Position numbers and translations under genes: made by a program
Origin: Agrocybe praecox
Taxonomy: Eukaryota > Basidiomycota > Agaricomycetes > Agaricales > Agrocybaceae
NCBI GenBank assembly: GCA_964017145.1
Contig: OZ024842.1
Coordinates: 3,720,001-3,784,000 of the forward strand
Length of the DNA: 64,000 bases
Direction of reading: 5' to 3'
Part shown: positions 10,058 to 23,600 of the stretch, one piece after another
How the letters are laid out: the number at the start of each line of letters is the position of its first letter
Position numbering within the stretch: the first letter of the stretch is position 1
The notes under the pieces: generated by a model
Told to the model about the DNA's origin: nothing
What the model saw: the letters and a program-made list of their open reading frames with translations, nothing else
Databases searched by the model: none

Positions 10058-11705
10058 CTACGCTTGCTGAGGAGTCGTAGATGGCTCGCCAAGATTAAAT
10101 GGCACAGGCATCCGAATTTCGTCGAGTTGATTGCGTGACTGTTCTCTTTGAGATATATATCGAAGGTAGCCTTCCCCTGTATGGCACAGTGTGTTATAAT
10201 AGTGTTGCCTTTGTTGTTGGCCGCACGGTATAACCGAACGTTCCGACGATCGCATCGCTAGCCAACGCTATGTCCTACACGTGTGTAGTTGAGGTATAAA
10301 GATTCCAGACGGGGTATTTGGAGGATGGACAAAATAATTTTCGTCTAAGACATATCGACAACAAGTTAGCCTTGTCCCATTCAAAATAAATAACATGAAC
10401 AGACCACATTGTCATCCTCCTCCAACCCATCGAAACTATCTTGAACCGACTCTAGCAATTCGCAAGATTGCAGCAAAGCTGCATATTCTAACGTAAGCTG
10501 CTTCCGAGGGTGCCTTTCGTCGTCAACGTGGAATTTCTTGAGCGAACCTTTGTGAAAAGGTAGTACGTTATGGTAGCGTCGCCTCCGTGAAAGTTTTGCT
10601 GGGATGATTCTTCAGAAATAACCAACTTTTCTAACCCGCAGTATGACAGCAGGTAATTAAGAAATGGTTGGCTTATGTCTTTCACAGAAATTTCGCGAAG
10701 ACATATTCGGGTTCTTTCCATAGCGTTCCAAAGGTGTCGTCGGGTGTCTAGTCCTTGGTCTTGCATTTTCGAGATATGTCGAAGATGCGGGAGGCTGACC
10801 GAATCTAATCGCAATGTCCAGCCACTCGCCCAAAGCTCTTGTAGTATCACCAGTTTATCAGCGAGGGTGTCTTGCAAAATGCTGTACAATATGCAATTAT
10901 TTGGATACATCGCGTTGCTTTCTGATGGAACATCCAGTCGCATCCTCTTCAGCAGACGCATTCCACTGTCTGAGCATAATCCCCGTAATTGTTGCACAAA
11001 GTCTTCTGCTAGAGTTGGGGGCATCTTTCCAGTTATCTTTCCAATTTCGATTCGAGGAAATCGGCGAAGTGGGAAAAGGTCCTTGATTGTCCAGAAAGGC
11101 GGGGGACAGAGAAACTGCTAATCGAGGTGGGGTTCTTCGACCTGAAGCTCAGAGAGACCGATCGAATATACACAGTCGTAACTCCGGAGCTGCCAACTAC
11201 CATTAAGTTATGTGAGCCTTTAACGACAATATGTATATATCCAAAAGATCGGACGCACTTGAGTACACGAATATTTTCTAACGACCGTATTGAGCGCATG
11301 AGGAGCAAGGAGAACTCTCCGGTATAAACTGAACTGAGCAATTGGGTATCGATAGCGGCGATCTTGAGGATACGAGCAAAGCGACAAGCAGGATTCTTTC
11401 TCTCATCGAGGCTATTCAGACGATTTATGATGACATCCCAAGAATGCCCTCCAAAGTTGGAGCTAATTTCCCGGAAGATAAATAGGTCTGCAGCGCATTT
11501 GAACTATCTGCATACGAGTCGCAGATGACAAAGAATTTTGAAGGAGAGCGTTGGACTCCATTCTACATAACCGGCCTGAATTTTCATACGTTAAGCATCA
11601 TTTTGGCGAATTGACCACAAAACTTACATATACAATGATCTCTTGCACTAACTCAAGGGCAAGTCCATAAAAGCCACTAGGAAACGGGGATGGTGATAAA
11701 CGCAT
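10058..11705 (-). pseudogene. F-box/LRR-type pseudogene, decayed paralogue of the 12291 gene
   Basis: Along the whole length this minus-strand stretch parallels the intact gene at 12291-14014. It has an ATG exon ending LALELVQEIIVY before a GTAAGT donor, then EWSPTLSFKILCHLRLVCR, SLENIRVLKCVR, FPLRRFPRI, RMRLDVPSES, LQELWASGWTLRLDSVSLPH, LLSYCGLEKL, KKFHVDDE, ILQIPRLESL and a tail starting CGQQQRQHYYN. It is broken: CAG has become TAG at 11506-11504 (VCR-stop-FK where the intact copy has VCRQFK). A second stop follows LD near 11115, the segment between them is shortened, a frameshift lies near 10560 and another stop or shift near 10260. It is transcribed away from its paralogue, head to head. 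Confidence 0.85.
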
Positions 11706-12290
11706 GTCGTAGGAGGTGAGCGCTTGAGCCCCAATATTGGGTGAGAGTAATACCGGTATGATTGTGCTCTTTCATGGGTCTCTCCCTTTACGTTTTCTCA
11801 GGGAAATTATGTCACTGAAGTACTGAGGACCCAGGGATGGCTTGACTTGGCTATGCACTGATGTCAACTTTGCCAGATGGCCGCCCATTCCGCCATGTCC
11901 GTGATTGTCGTTTGGATATCCTCGTCATCCATGTACCTAGAGAGGGCAATGAAGGTATCAAATCGTAACCACGTTTACTGTTGAGCAGACCTTCGGCAGA
12001 ATGTCGGAGACTGGGTCTGAGTCGGAAGACTCCGACATCGATATTTAAAACCTTAATGTTCGTCGTTATTTAACTGCAATATTCATTGCCGTGTATTTGC
12101 CTCTGCACCCTGTTGATTATCGGGGATATGCGGGACGTTCTTCAAGCTATGGACACATTCTGGTTGGATTGTGCTTAAACCTGCAGATAAACCACAAGAT
12201 TATTCCGTGTGAATACAATACTGTAAGTTACTAGGTTTAAGAATACATTTGAATTCTCTTCATTCGCAGCGAGCTGATCACTTCTACGGA
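11706..12290. promoter_or_regulatory. shared upstream region of head-to-head F-box pair
   Basis: This is a 585-bp spacer between the start codons of the dead minus-strand copy and the intact plus-strand copy, so it contains both promoters. I see no clear TATA element in a convincing position. Confidence 0.35.
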
Positions 12291-14014
12291 ATGTCTCAGA
12301 CAGGTATATTATCTGCTGGATTCCATGCACTCGCCTTAGAGTTGGTGCAAGAGATTGTTCTGAATGTGAGTTTCGGGTCAGCATAGAGTAAGTTCTCGCT
12401 ACATCGCCATGTTGAAAATATTCGCTGTTTTGCAGGCGGCCCATGAAGAGTGGACAGAATGGCTTTGCAAGGAGATTCTTTGCCGTTTGCGACTTGTATG
12501 CAGACAGTTTAAATCTGCTGCAGATCCGTTTGTCTTCCGGGAAGTTCGATTGAACTTTTCGTCTTTGCTTCCCTTGGATGGCGTTATATGGCACTTGAAG
12601 AACCTTGCAGAGAAGAAGAGCCCATCCTGTCGCTTTGCGCGTACACTCAAAATCAATATTGACATTCGCCACCTTGATCTGCTACGTGCAGGAGAGTTGT
12701 CTCTGTTACTCGTACGCGCAATACGGTCGCTAGAAAATATTCGTATACTCAGGTTCGTCCGTTGTGTCTGCGCACGTACTTTCTGCCCACATGGTATGGT
12801 GACAGCTGGCAGCTTCATCATGTTGAATTCATGTATTCCATGATTGATGGCCTCGCGGAACTTCAAAAGCTCGAAGAGATCGATCTTCAATGGCACGTCC
12901 ATGGTTCCGAATATTCGCAAGAACAATTCCCTCTTCGCCGGTTCCCTCAGCTCCGTTCCATAAAAGTTACTGGGCAAGGCCTATCCAGACATCTGGCTAC
13001 CGACTTTGTGGACCAAATACACAAGTTATGCCTACGCAACAGGATGCTCCTTCTCACGAGTCTACGATTAGACAGTCCATTTGAATCCGGTTTGTCGACT
13101 AGCCAAGCGGAAGGAATTCGAGGAAATGATGATATTTTGCACGCGATTTTTCAAGATGTTTCACCTCGTAACAGCCCGAAGCTTCGGGAGCTCTGGGTGA
13201 GCGGCTGGACTTTGAAGCTTGATACAATCACAATTCCCCATCTTCGGCATTTATCGAACCTCCATATCTCAGAGATGAAAGATCAAGGCATCGACGCACA
13301 CAAACGACTCTGGGGATTGATAAGAACGTCCAGCATTGTATTACGCGAAATATCAATGGCAAACATACACGAGCCTTTGCTCGATTATCTCTTGTCTTAC
13401 TGTGGCCTGGAAAAGTTCTCTATCCTCCAGGCACCTCCTCACTTTCAGAACCTCGTTTATAGACCACATCCTAATACTGCACCTGGACTTTGGGAAAGAC
13501 TTTACAAAGATACACTGCCTCATCATAAAATTTCGCTCCGGAAATTCCACGTCGATGACGGGATAGACGTCGCAGGTCATCTTACAATGGAATTTGCGGC
13601 TTCGTTAAAATCCTGCGAAAAGCTCGACGACCTCAGAATTTTATTCAAGGAATCGGAAATAACTAAGAATCATGCCGTCGTGAGTCTCTATCTATCCATT
13701 CATGCTCCAAGGATAGCTGACAATCATAAATCCAGGGAAGACTACTAACCGTGATCTTACAAATACCATTGCTAACGACACTAGACGTCACCTACCCTGC
13801 CCACTTTCTTCCGCGTTTTATGATTGGTGTACTCGATATCCCTCCAAGTTGTGGCCATAAACGCAATTACTTCTATATTCTATTAAATGGCAACCAGTAT
13901 ACTCTGAAAACCACCGACCAAGGCTACCTTCGTTTGCACTCACGAAAAAAAGAGAATCTCGTCGACGTTGGGGATTTAAAGAGATCACACATTGGAATGA
14001 GGGCCAGGAGATAA
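12291..14014 (+). CDS. F-box-like/LRR protein, 514 aa
   Basis: Four exons: 12291-12365, 12436-12752, 12806-13679 and 13736-14014, with introns of 70, 53 and 56 nt, all in phase (1545 nt). The N-terminus has the F-box-like pattern common in Agaricomycete families (LALELVQEIVLN, then LCRLRLVCRQFKSAADPFVFRE). F-boxes bind Skp1 in SCF ubiquitin ligases. The rest consists of irregular leucine-rich strands (LQKLEEIDLQWHV, SPKLRELWVSGWTLKLDTIT, HLRHLSNLHIS, CGLEKFSIL, CEKLDDLRIL) that would form a substrate-binding surface. The last exon is partly recovered only by splicing out a 56-nt intron with a GTGAGT donor. Its substrate is unknown. Confidence 0.8.
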
Positions 14015-14459
14015 TGATTTTCAACTTCTCGCGAGTGCAAGTAAAGATGGGAATCAATATCACTTCGCGCAGTTGGGTCTGTCGTTGACGCGAGAAATTG
14101 CTCAGAGTAAGGCCTTTATGTGAATGCCGTTGAATAATAATCAGGGTTTACGATACTCGGTCATGAAGGAAAATTGACTGTCAATTTTTTTCTCCACATC
14201 CCACGGACGATCATGTTGTGAGCTAGTACATACACTTCTTATTTCCTTAAGGACCTTCACTGAGTTCACTTAAATTAACCTTCTTTCCCCAAATCCAAAG
14301 ATTTGATTGGCTGGGGTACCTTCGGATAAATACCCCAACGACCATCTTATAACCGGTATAGGAGTCATTCTCGCCTCGCACCTGGTCGCCCCTGCTGTTG
14401 AAGCCCTGGAAGTAGAGCGATCATTAAACAAATACTTACAATCAGCCGAGTTTTATTAA
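14015..14459. other. intergenic, promoter side of first MFS gene
   Basis: No coding signal. It includes AT-rich stretches near 14320-14350 (ATAAATACC, TTATAACC) that could serve as core promoter elements. Confidence 0.35.
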
Positions 14460-16392
14460 ATGGTCGAAGATAGTGGCTTTAACAGAAACCACGACCTGGA
14501 GCTCGAGATGGAGACGGACGCGCTAATCACTCGCGACGAACTGGTCAAGCCACCCTTGCTATCACAGAAACAGATAAGACTGGCTAGGTTACAATTCTTG
14601 GCCTTATGTTGGTCTCTTTTTCTATTGGGATGGAATGATGGTTCAACGGGACCATTATTGCCGCGTATACAGGCGGTCTACGACGTAAGCGCCTTTGGTT
14701 TTCAGTCTGGCAGACGAGATCTTACTATATTCGACTCGACTTTAGGTGACTTATGGAACGGTCTCATGGGTGTTCGTAGCTTTGTGTACAGTGAGCATGT
14801 CAAAGATTTGGGTGAGCGTGTACTCATAGCACCGCAACACCAGGGCGCCGTCCTCGGTGGTCTGGTCAATATGCCATTGAATGACAAGTTCGGCTTCGGA
14901 AAGGTGAGCAATGGAACTCCTCGTTAGTGACGATATCAATCGACGTGAATCGACGTGACTAGATGATTCTTCTGGGATCGTTGTTCCAAAGCTTATCATT
15001 CACCGCTCAAGCATGTGCTCCATCGTTTTTCTGGTTTGTTATGACTTTTTTTGTTGGAGGGATAGGGATGTCGCTACAGGTGCGTGCCCGCGTTAATCAT
15101 GGCTAGTTATAAATGACGATGATGTAAAATTAGGATGCGCAAGCGAACGGCTTTATGGCAATGGTGAAAAATGATGGAGAAATTAAGATGGGATTGTTGC
15201 AAGCAGCATACGGTATGAGCTTTATTCTTTATTTTGAATGCAATCTAGGACATAATCTTATATGTCAATTAGGCGCCGGGGCTCTTATTGCACCTCTATC
15301 TGCAACGCAGTTCGCTCAGATGACCCATTGGTCTTTTCACTATCTTATCTCGTTGGCTCTGTCTATGTCAAATCTCTTATTTCTGGCATATGTCTTTCGG
15401 TTAAAGGGACAGGATGGTACGTCCTTCATGACTAGTATAGATTGGGTTTGCAAGCAACGTTAAAATTATGTCGTTTCAAGATTGTCTGACTGAAGCCGGA
15501 GAAATTGTTCCCGATCACGTCGAAAATACATCTGGGGACAGTAAATATACGCAGATGCTACGCGTACGAGCCGTCCATCTTCTTGCACTATTTCTTATTC
15601 TGTACATCGGAGTGGAGGTGACGATTGCAGGTGGGAGAAATATTTTGCCCGCGGAAAATAAATATTGAGAGCGGTTCAAACATTCAAGGCTGGATCGTAA
15701 CTTTTATGATGGTCGAGCGGAATGGAGGCGCTTCATCTGGATATGTTGCTTCCGGCTTCTTTGGAGGTGAGTTACATATGTACCTTACCTTCGTCACTAT
15801 GATTCACTCCTAAAAATATATAGGATTGACCGCCGGACGTGTTATCCTAATTCCCGTAAACCAATGGGTAGGTAGTTCTTAGGCTTCAACACGATACCAG
15901 CTTAGTTTTATCTCCGGTAGCTTGGTGAAACGAATGCAATTTATACATATACGGTTCTTGCTCTTTGGTGAGTGCCCTTACGGTATTTCTATACGAGAAT
16001 CTAAAGATCACATCCAGCTTCCAAGTAATCGTTTGGCTCGTTCCTTCGATGTTTGTTGGCTCCATCGCAGTTTGTTGCATTGGCGTATTGCTAGGCCCAA
16101 TGTACCCCATCGTCATGCGACATTCGGCGCGTGTAATTCCTCGCTCGCTCGTCACTGGCTCTATAGGGTGGATCTCTGCATGCGGCGCGGCCGGGAGTGC
16201 ACTTTTGCCATTTTTTACGGGTGCGCTGGCGTCCCATTATGGGATCATCAGCTTACAACCCTTGTGAGTTTTACAAGTTCCATCTTACGAATTTCTTTTC
16301 TGGCTCAAAGTGCTCGTTTAAGCCTGGTACTGATGATCACGGTAATGGGTGCCATTTGGATTATGGTTCCGAAGGCTGCCGAAGAAGCTTGA
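14460..16392 (+). CDS. MFS transporter, paralogue 1, about 434 aa
   Basis: Twelve exons can be followed with GT-AG introns at the same positions as in the neighbouring paralogue. Exon 1 is 14460-14684 and the last exon ends in ...WIMVPKAAEEA at the TGA 16390-16392. The first membrane segment carries LGWNDGSTGPLLPRIQ. Others are VTYGTVSWVFVALC, MILLGSLFQSLSFTAQA, LISLALSMSNLLFLAYVF, LLALFLILYIGVEVTIAG, LTAGRVILIPV, and the late VIVWLVPSMFVGSIAVCCIG and LLGPMYPIVMRHSA. Together these give the 12-helix pattern of the major facilitator superfamily, a secondary carrier of small solutes. The substrate cannot be told. The family resembles fungal MFS general-substrate/BSC6-like proteins (from memory). 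No disabling change was seen. Confidence 0.8.
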
Positions 16393-16801
16393 CACATTCA
16401 ATAAGTAAGGCGAGTTAACGACTTGCGTTTTGTTGCCGAGGGACCGGCACGACGACTTGTTCTAGGCTCTGCAGAGTACATATGTTTGACACACATCCAT
16501 ATCATTTTCTTGTATATATTGGCTCGTATTTTCTTGATAAAGTTCTCATCTAGTTACAACTGAAACACTGAAAGGGAAAATCAGTTTCCAGGACGTCCGA
16601 CATGTACCGAAAGTTGAAACTTTCCGAAAACTTTCACTTGGAAAAACGAGCTAAAAATAAATATATAGGCGGAGTTTGAAATCAACGACGAAGGCGTCGT
16701 CTTGACGTCGTCCAAATTCGCGTACACTTAGTCAAAAACATACACAAGTTACTACAACAAGGTCAATTGTACTGAGTTCATTGTGCGGGGAAGACTTCTA
16801 A
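16393..16801. promoter_or_regulatory. spacer between tandem MFS genes with TATA-like element
   Basis: A 409-bp spacer. A TATATAG element at 16662-16668 lies about 135 bp before the second MFS start codon and could be its core promoter, leaving a leader of roughly 100 nt. Confidence 0.35.
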
Positions 16802-18668
16802 ATGGTTGAGGAAACTGTTTATGAGGAACTGGACGCGTTCATCGTCGATGACGAGCAGGCTGTGAAGCCCTTTTTACTTTCCCAACAACATAAAAGTCTT
16901 GCTAGACTACAGTTCTTGGCCTTATGTTGGTCTCTGGCTATACTGGGATGGAACGATGGCTCAACTGGACCATTACTACCAAGAATACAGAAAGTATACA
17001 ACGTAAGCATCTCTATTCTTTTCTGTACATTCGACGGGATCAACATCAGTTTTAGGTGACATACGGGACTGTCTCTTGGCTATTCGTGGTGCTGTGCATA
17101 GTGAGCCTGATGTGACTGACCATTAGGCTCTTGATAAGAATAAAAATTAGGGTGCAGTTCTTGGTGGGCTGGTCAATATGCCATTGAACGACAAATTTGG
17201 ATTCGGGAAGGTAAGCAAGACTTGGAACGACCGTTCGATCTGACGAGAATTAGATGATCGTTCTTGGAGCGTTTCTACAAAGTGTATCATTCACTGCACA
17301 AGCGTTTGCCCCGCCATTTTTCTTGTTCGTTATGACGTTCTTTGTGGGAGGAATAGGTATGTCAATACAGGTGAGCTTCTTGAGTGACTTCACTTTCACG
17401 CTTTTGAAAATAATCACAGGACGCTCAAGCAAACGCTTACATGGCAATGGTACAAAATGACGGCGAAATCAAAATGGGGATATTACAGGCTGCATATGGT
17501 ACGTCTCATTCACTCATCCCCGACACCAGTATACTCATCATACAGGTGCTGGTGCTCTCATTGCACCTTTGTCTGCAACACATTTTGCTCACACGACCCA
17601 TTGGTCGTCCCATTATCTCATTTCACTAGTCCTTTCGATATCAAGTATTGTCTTTCTTGTGTACGTCTTCCGGTTAAAGGGGCAAGACGGTAGGTCTTAC
17701 CGAATGATTGAACATGTGTGAAAAGTTAATATATCGGTCATATAGAGTGCTTGATTGAAGCTGGGGAATTCGTTCCCAACCATGTTTCAATCACCTCTGG
17801 GGAGAGCAAATATTCACAGATGCTCCGTGTGCGAGCTGTGCATCTTCTCTCGCTGTTTCTACTCGTATACATTGGTGTCGAGGTTACCATTGCTGGTGGG
17901 CTGACATCTTCTCCAAGTCGGAACAGGACGATACTGATGGAACTTTTAAGGTTGGACTGTAACTTTTATGACAGTCGAACGGGATGGAGGCACTGCGTCT
18001 GGATACGTCACTTCAGGTTTCTTTGCTGGTGAGTCATTGATAAATTTTATCTTATAATATATGATCGTCACAATTGTTGCGTTTAGGATTAACCGCTGGA
18101 CGTGTTATTCTAATACCAGTAACTAGAAGAGTAAGATTAGACCCTGTCAATTCTCCTGTGAATCTGATCGGTATTCTTTGAAGCTCGGAGAGAAACGTGC
18201 GACGTATACATACACCAGCCTCGCTTTTCTGTGAGTATTGTTCATAGATACAGTATGTTAAGTATAGACACTCAGTTACACGTAGATTCCAGGTCATTGT
18301 TTGGCTCGTTCCATCGATGCTAATTGGATCGATAACCGTCTGCCTTGTAGGCCTCCTGCTTGGACCTATGTACCCCATTGTAATGCGACATGCGGCTCAT
18401 GTTATACCTCGTCCTCTTGTCAATGGATCAATTGGGTGGATCACGGCGTGCGGCGCAGCGGGAGGTGCAGTTTTGCCCTTCTTTGCAGGTTCCTTGGCAG
18501 CGCGCTATGGGATTGTTAGCTTACAACCTTTGTGAGTGCACCTTAACATCTTATTTTATTTTACTATCATAGTGACATTCATCTTATTTGAGCCTGGTAC
18601 TGATGCTGATACTGATGGGCACCACCTGGATTATGGTTCCCAAAGTCAGTGAAGAAGAAGAAGAATAG
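16802..18668 (+). CDS. MFS transporter, paralogue 2, 428 aa
   Basis: Twelve exons: 16802-17002, 17056-17100, 17151-17210, 17254-17370, 17420-17498, 17546-17689, 17746-17895, 17951-18028, 18087-18130, 18184-18230, 18286-18531 and 18593-18668. The total is 1287 nt with every junction in phase. It begins MVEETVYEELDAFIVDD and ends in a run of acidic residues (VSEEEEE). LGWNDGSTGPLLPRIQ, LINMP-like loop GGLVNMPLNDKFGFGK, GVEVTIAG and LLGPMYPIVMRHAA are shared with paralogue 1, as is every intron position, so the pair arose by tandem duplication. It is a plasma-membrane or vacuolar secondary transporter with unknown substrate. The short acidic N-terminus is cytosolic by the usual MFS topology. Confidence 0.85.
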
Positions 18669-20573
18669 TTTTTAAAAGTCCGCATACTAGATCGGATTCA
18701 TCCGAAATCAGAAACATGCATACGTAGCTTAAGAGTTAGGATACTTAGGAACACCTCAGAAAACTCTGGCACACACCCGGGAGGGGATATAGCGATCTTC
18801 CCAATCCTTTAAGAAGATTCAGGACTCAGGACCGAACTTTTTTCTTAAGTCTTTGTGCTCCTGACCTATTAATAATGTGCGACCTAGTATACGACTGGAA
18901 TCCAAGATTTTGTTTTGTTTTTATTACCATTGAGCAGCGCCCAGCAGATACTCTCACTCTACTAATGTACAGCTAAAGCTCATCAAGTTCTCGACCAAGG
19001 TGCTCATTCCCCGAACGTTTCTCGTTTCTGTCACATGTACAACCTGCAGAGAAGTTCCAGAATGATAGAAAATAGCTGCCACCGTCTCATGAATAGACAG
19101 TTGTTAGCGCCTCACAGCGCTTATATGAACCAATAAGAGAAGGTCGATCGGGGCTCAAAATAGTAGTATGTCTGATACAGTACTCAAACCCTGTCTTCCT
19201 TTTCCCAAGATGCTGTCATGCGGTACTAGTACGATCACTCTAAACCGTATAGGGGTCATAACTAATTAATCCTCACATGGTACGTATGACTCACGATTCT
19301 CAGGTTCCAGACCAATAGAGATTCCCGAATCCCACCGCCTACCGTGACTGACCCTCGAAATATTTGTTTTTGGAAGTTGTCATCAGACACAGAAAGAGGC
19401 GGACACATTGACAATCCCAAGAATCTCACCTTTATATTAAGCTCCTCTTACTTTTGAGCCTCCAGTGTAAGTTTTTAAATCACCAGAGAAACTTTACATA
19501 GAGATTGCACCGGAACACTAATTGCGGCATCTTTTGATCAGATGCCCCATCATGCATCACTATCATTTTATCAGCTTTATCAACATCAAAATATACATAT
19601 CTTATTAGCCTGTACATATGTTTTCTGGGGTGAAAATAGTTGGTCGTTACCCGATATGATAGTGAGCAATGAGCATCATGGTTTAGGTCCCAAGCGAACC
19701 ACACATCTTACAACAGCAGCATCCCTTCTCTTCAATATCAATCAATATCTTATGCTGATGAGAAGCCTCCTTTGAAGGTAAGCTATGTGCTATCCAAAAC
19801 AAACGGAATGTACATTTCGTATGTTATCCGATGAACAACGTCATAGTATATTATGTGTTTTCATCCTATATTCTCACAAACGGACACGACATGTCGGAAA
19901 TCACTCAAAATCTTTGATAGCAGGTGAAAGGTTGAGCCTACTGTATTCTCCGAAGGTTCTTGAGCAAAGTCGACATTATTTTGATTCACGACATATCCCA
20001 ACAACGTCGATCACTATCCAGAAATAGGTCGATCCACTTTCGTTGTCTAAGCCTAAGCTGCTGTGCTTATATTAAGAGGGACGTAGGGATGATAGAAAGT
20101 ACCATGCGGCTCTCGAGACCACGAGGAAAGGAACTGTCATTCTTGAGAACGTTTCGTTGTATTCGGGCAGTAGTTGTGAGAACGCCAATCATTTTATTCT
20201 TTCGACGTCCTCTCAGTTTGGAGTAAAATTTTCTACAGTTTCTCTCCCTTTCGTATCTACTCACTATGGATTCATGGCTCACAATAATTTCCCAAACGAC
20301 GGTCAGTAGATACTACTTGCCCAAAATGGAAATAAAGTACTGCTGGCAACTGTTGGAATTTGGTTCATTCTTCTCCGCTTCTTTCTTCCCAGGTTTTCTT
20401 CTTCAAAGTCATTTCATCAGAGACTGTGATATTCAACGAGAGTAAGCCTGAAAGAATGAAATAAAATAGCTCCATCAGCAGTCTCGTGATCCTTGGTCCA
20501 TGTGCCTAACAACAATTCGGCGGTTCAACGAATCGGGCGTCATCCACCAACCACCTCATGAACGGAATTTCAA
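18669..20573. other. intergenic, no supported gene
   Basis: About 1.9 kb with only short chance frames on both strands. I see no repeat or RNA gene. Confidence 0.4.
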
Positions 20574-20579
20574 TATAAA
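20574..20579 (+). promoter_or_regulatory. TATA box of the ceramidase gene
   Basis: TATAAA inside CAATATAAAGG. Transcription starting about 30 bp downstream would begin near or after the ATG at 20602, so this element favours the ATG at 20671 as the true start. Confidence 0.5.
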
Positions 20580-20670
20580 GGCTTGAGATTCCACAGCTGC
20601 AATGCCTCTTCTTTTGTCCCGTATCGCCCTCCCGTTCGAGCTGTGGAACTTGTTGGCGGGGATAACTGAC

Positions 20671-23600
20671 ATGTTATCCAAAGCTTTCTTATATTTGACC
20701 GCCTTTTTGGCGTCTAGCTCTGTACTGCCTAATGTAGGCCTTCAGGCGGTTTCAGCGCAGTATCTACTGGGTCTTGGTAAGATTGAATGTGATGTACAGG
20801 GTCATGAGGCATGCTGATGTCATGACGAATAGGTATTGGTGATATCACTGGGTAAGAATTGTCTTGGTTAATCATTTATTACCCATCCAACTGAACATGG
20901 ATTTAGGCCGGTCGTTGAGACTAATATGATGGTAAATTTTCCGCTATTTACCAATTAATTTTTTTGACTAACGCGGGTTGGGTTTCCAGGGATATGCTTC
21001 TCTTGCTCAAACGGACACGGGATTGCACATGCGCGAAAGAAGTCGCGCTTTCATTATAGCAGACGCCGCTAATACCAACAACAGAGTTGTTTTTATCAAT
21101 GCAGGTAGGCTGTCACTTGTTGTAAATCTTCTCAGAATTCACTCCTTCCAAGATATTGCTATGGGCGACTCTGGTGTACGCCGCTCGATTGTCTCTCAGC
21201 TGTCATCACAGTTCCCTGGGTTATACACCGATAACAACATAGCCTTTGTTGGAACTCACCAGCATTCAGGGGTCGGGGGTTACCTGGAGAACCTTCTCCC
21301 TCAAATCACATCACTTGGATATGTTAAGCAAACTGCAGATGCTATTGTTGCAGGTAGTGTACGAGCGGTGCAACGAGCTCATGCGAGTCTTGCTCCTGGA
21401 AAACTAAGCCTTGGTAACACAACCATTCTCAACGCCAATATCAATCGATCTCCGACAGCTTACCTAGCAAACCCGGCAGAGGAGAGAGCTAGATACCAGT
21501 TCGATCAAGACAAGGATATGACAGTGTTGAGGTTTGACGACAACAACGGGAATGCAAGAGGATTGTTGAGCTTCTTTGCCGTCCATGGAACGAGCTTGTA
21601 TGAGGTCGGTCGTATTATTATTGTCGGCTTCCGGATCTCATCAGCCGGGTACAGAATAACACATTGGTCAGTTCAGATAACAAAGGAATGGCTGCGTTCC
21701 TTTACGAATGTAAGAAAATATACGCGACATGACGTGACTCTTTTACTTACGGTTTTGTCCAGCATCGGTTGAACCAAATTCTGCTCCTGGAAATACCACA
21801 TTTATTGCTGGTTTCTCGCAATGTATACATCCCTGTTCTATCATTGGCGTACATTTATTAAACACTCCACAGCTAATGTCGGAGACACAAGCCCAAACAC
21901 GTCCGTACAGAACGCGGTTCTCTGCTCAAATAACCATTGACTCGTGACGGCCCGTCTAGACTTGGAGCATTCTGCGAAAGCCCGGGTCAGGACTTTGACG
22001 GCCAGCCTTGCGATGCCGACCATTCGACTTGTGGCGGGACTGTAGAACAGTGCCACGGACGGTAAGTTTGCGATGGTCGACATCACCGAATAGAGGTCTC
22101 ATGATACTTACAACTCTCAGTGGACCTGGCTTTCGTCTTTCAGATTTCGAATCAAATAGGATTATAGGCGAAGCTCAGTTCCTTGGAGCACAGAGTGTCA
22201 TGAACGGACCTCTAAATCCGGTGCATGGAACTGTCAAAAGCGTTAATGTCTACATGACAATGTACGTGCTTGAAGGGGATTGAGTTGTCTTCTTATGTTT
22301 AATATATTTGCCATTTGTAGGGCAAACCACTCCTTCACGCTTCCTAACGGAACAACCGTGTCTACATGCCCTGCTGCCATGGGTCAGTCCGCTTCCCTGC
22401 TCCCGATATTTCTTCTTTAATTAAGATGATGAACGCTGACACGAGGTTCTCGTCCAACTTAGGTTTCGCATTTGCTGGTGGTACAACGTAAATGTTTCCA
22501 ATTCCGTTGAATGCTCTTTTATTTTTGTGTTATCTCACATCCAAACATTACTCTAGGGATGGACCTGGGGCTTTCGATTTCATTCAAGGGTCCAATACCT
22601 CAATGCCACAGTACGTCTTCTTGCTTATTCCAACGATTTGTTATATGAACGAGCTCTGAATTTCCGTTTCAGAAACCCGTTCTGGGAAATCGTCAAAGGC
22701 AAGTCAAATGCTGGAGATGGAGTATGAATATGAATAACTCTGACATTTCCATATCCCTGGCATCTACTTCTTTCTGTCTCTTTCTCAATCCTTCGTCTCG
22801 GAAATATCTAGGCGCGATAACACCGTCACCGTCTGCCGCTCAACAAGCTTGCCAGGACCCTAAACCCATATTACTGAATACGGTAGGTGCTGTCATGTTA
22901 TGGTCGACGGCTTCTGCAACTCTCTTTTCGTCAATTTATTTTTGACACACGTCCACCATTCAAGGGTTTTGCGCATACGCCTTACGAATGGGCACCCAAT
23001 AGTGTCAATATTCAAATGTTGCGTGTCGGTAATTTTGGTGCGTTGATATCTCATCTATACATATTTTTCCATTTTGTCCTGTTCCCTTTATCGTCTACGG
23101 ATTGTTTGTGGTCGTTGTGGATCGTTCTACCTATCCTGTAGTGAGAGATGCTATTCAATCATCTACTCCTTGGGATGACTGTCATATTCTCAAGGGATTG
23201 TACACTGAACTAATTTTAATTCATTTTCTTAGTGATGTTGATTATGCCAGGCAAGTCGGAACATCAACCCTCATCCCCCACTGGATTCATTGCTTATCCC
23301 TCGTTTTCTGATTTTCTGATAGGCGAACTGACCACGATGGCTGGAAGGCGAATTCGGTGAGCATTCCCATGTTACTTTAGTCCTTAGGCCCAGATGTTGA
23401 CTACAGCTTGTCACTTTGTCATAATCTCATTCGTGGATCATATCGGCCTCCCACTGGCTTGTTGATGTAAATCACCCGGGAACCCGAACTCGACCTCGGC
23501 GTTGATCTTCATTGGTGAACATCCGCTCACACGGAATGTCCTCAACGCCGTTATCCATCTACCAGTGAAGCTCTACGGGCTAAGCTGATTTCATCTGGCG

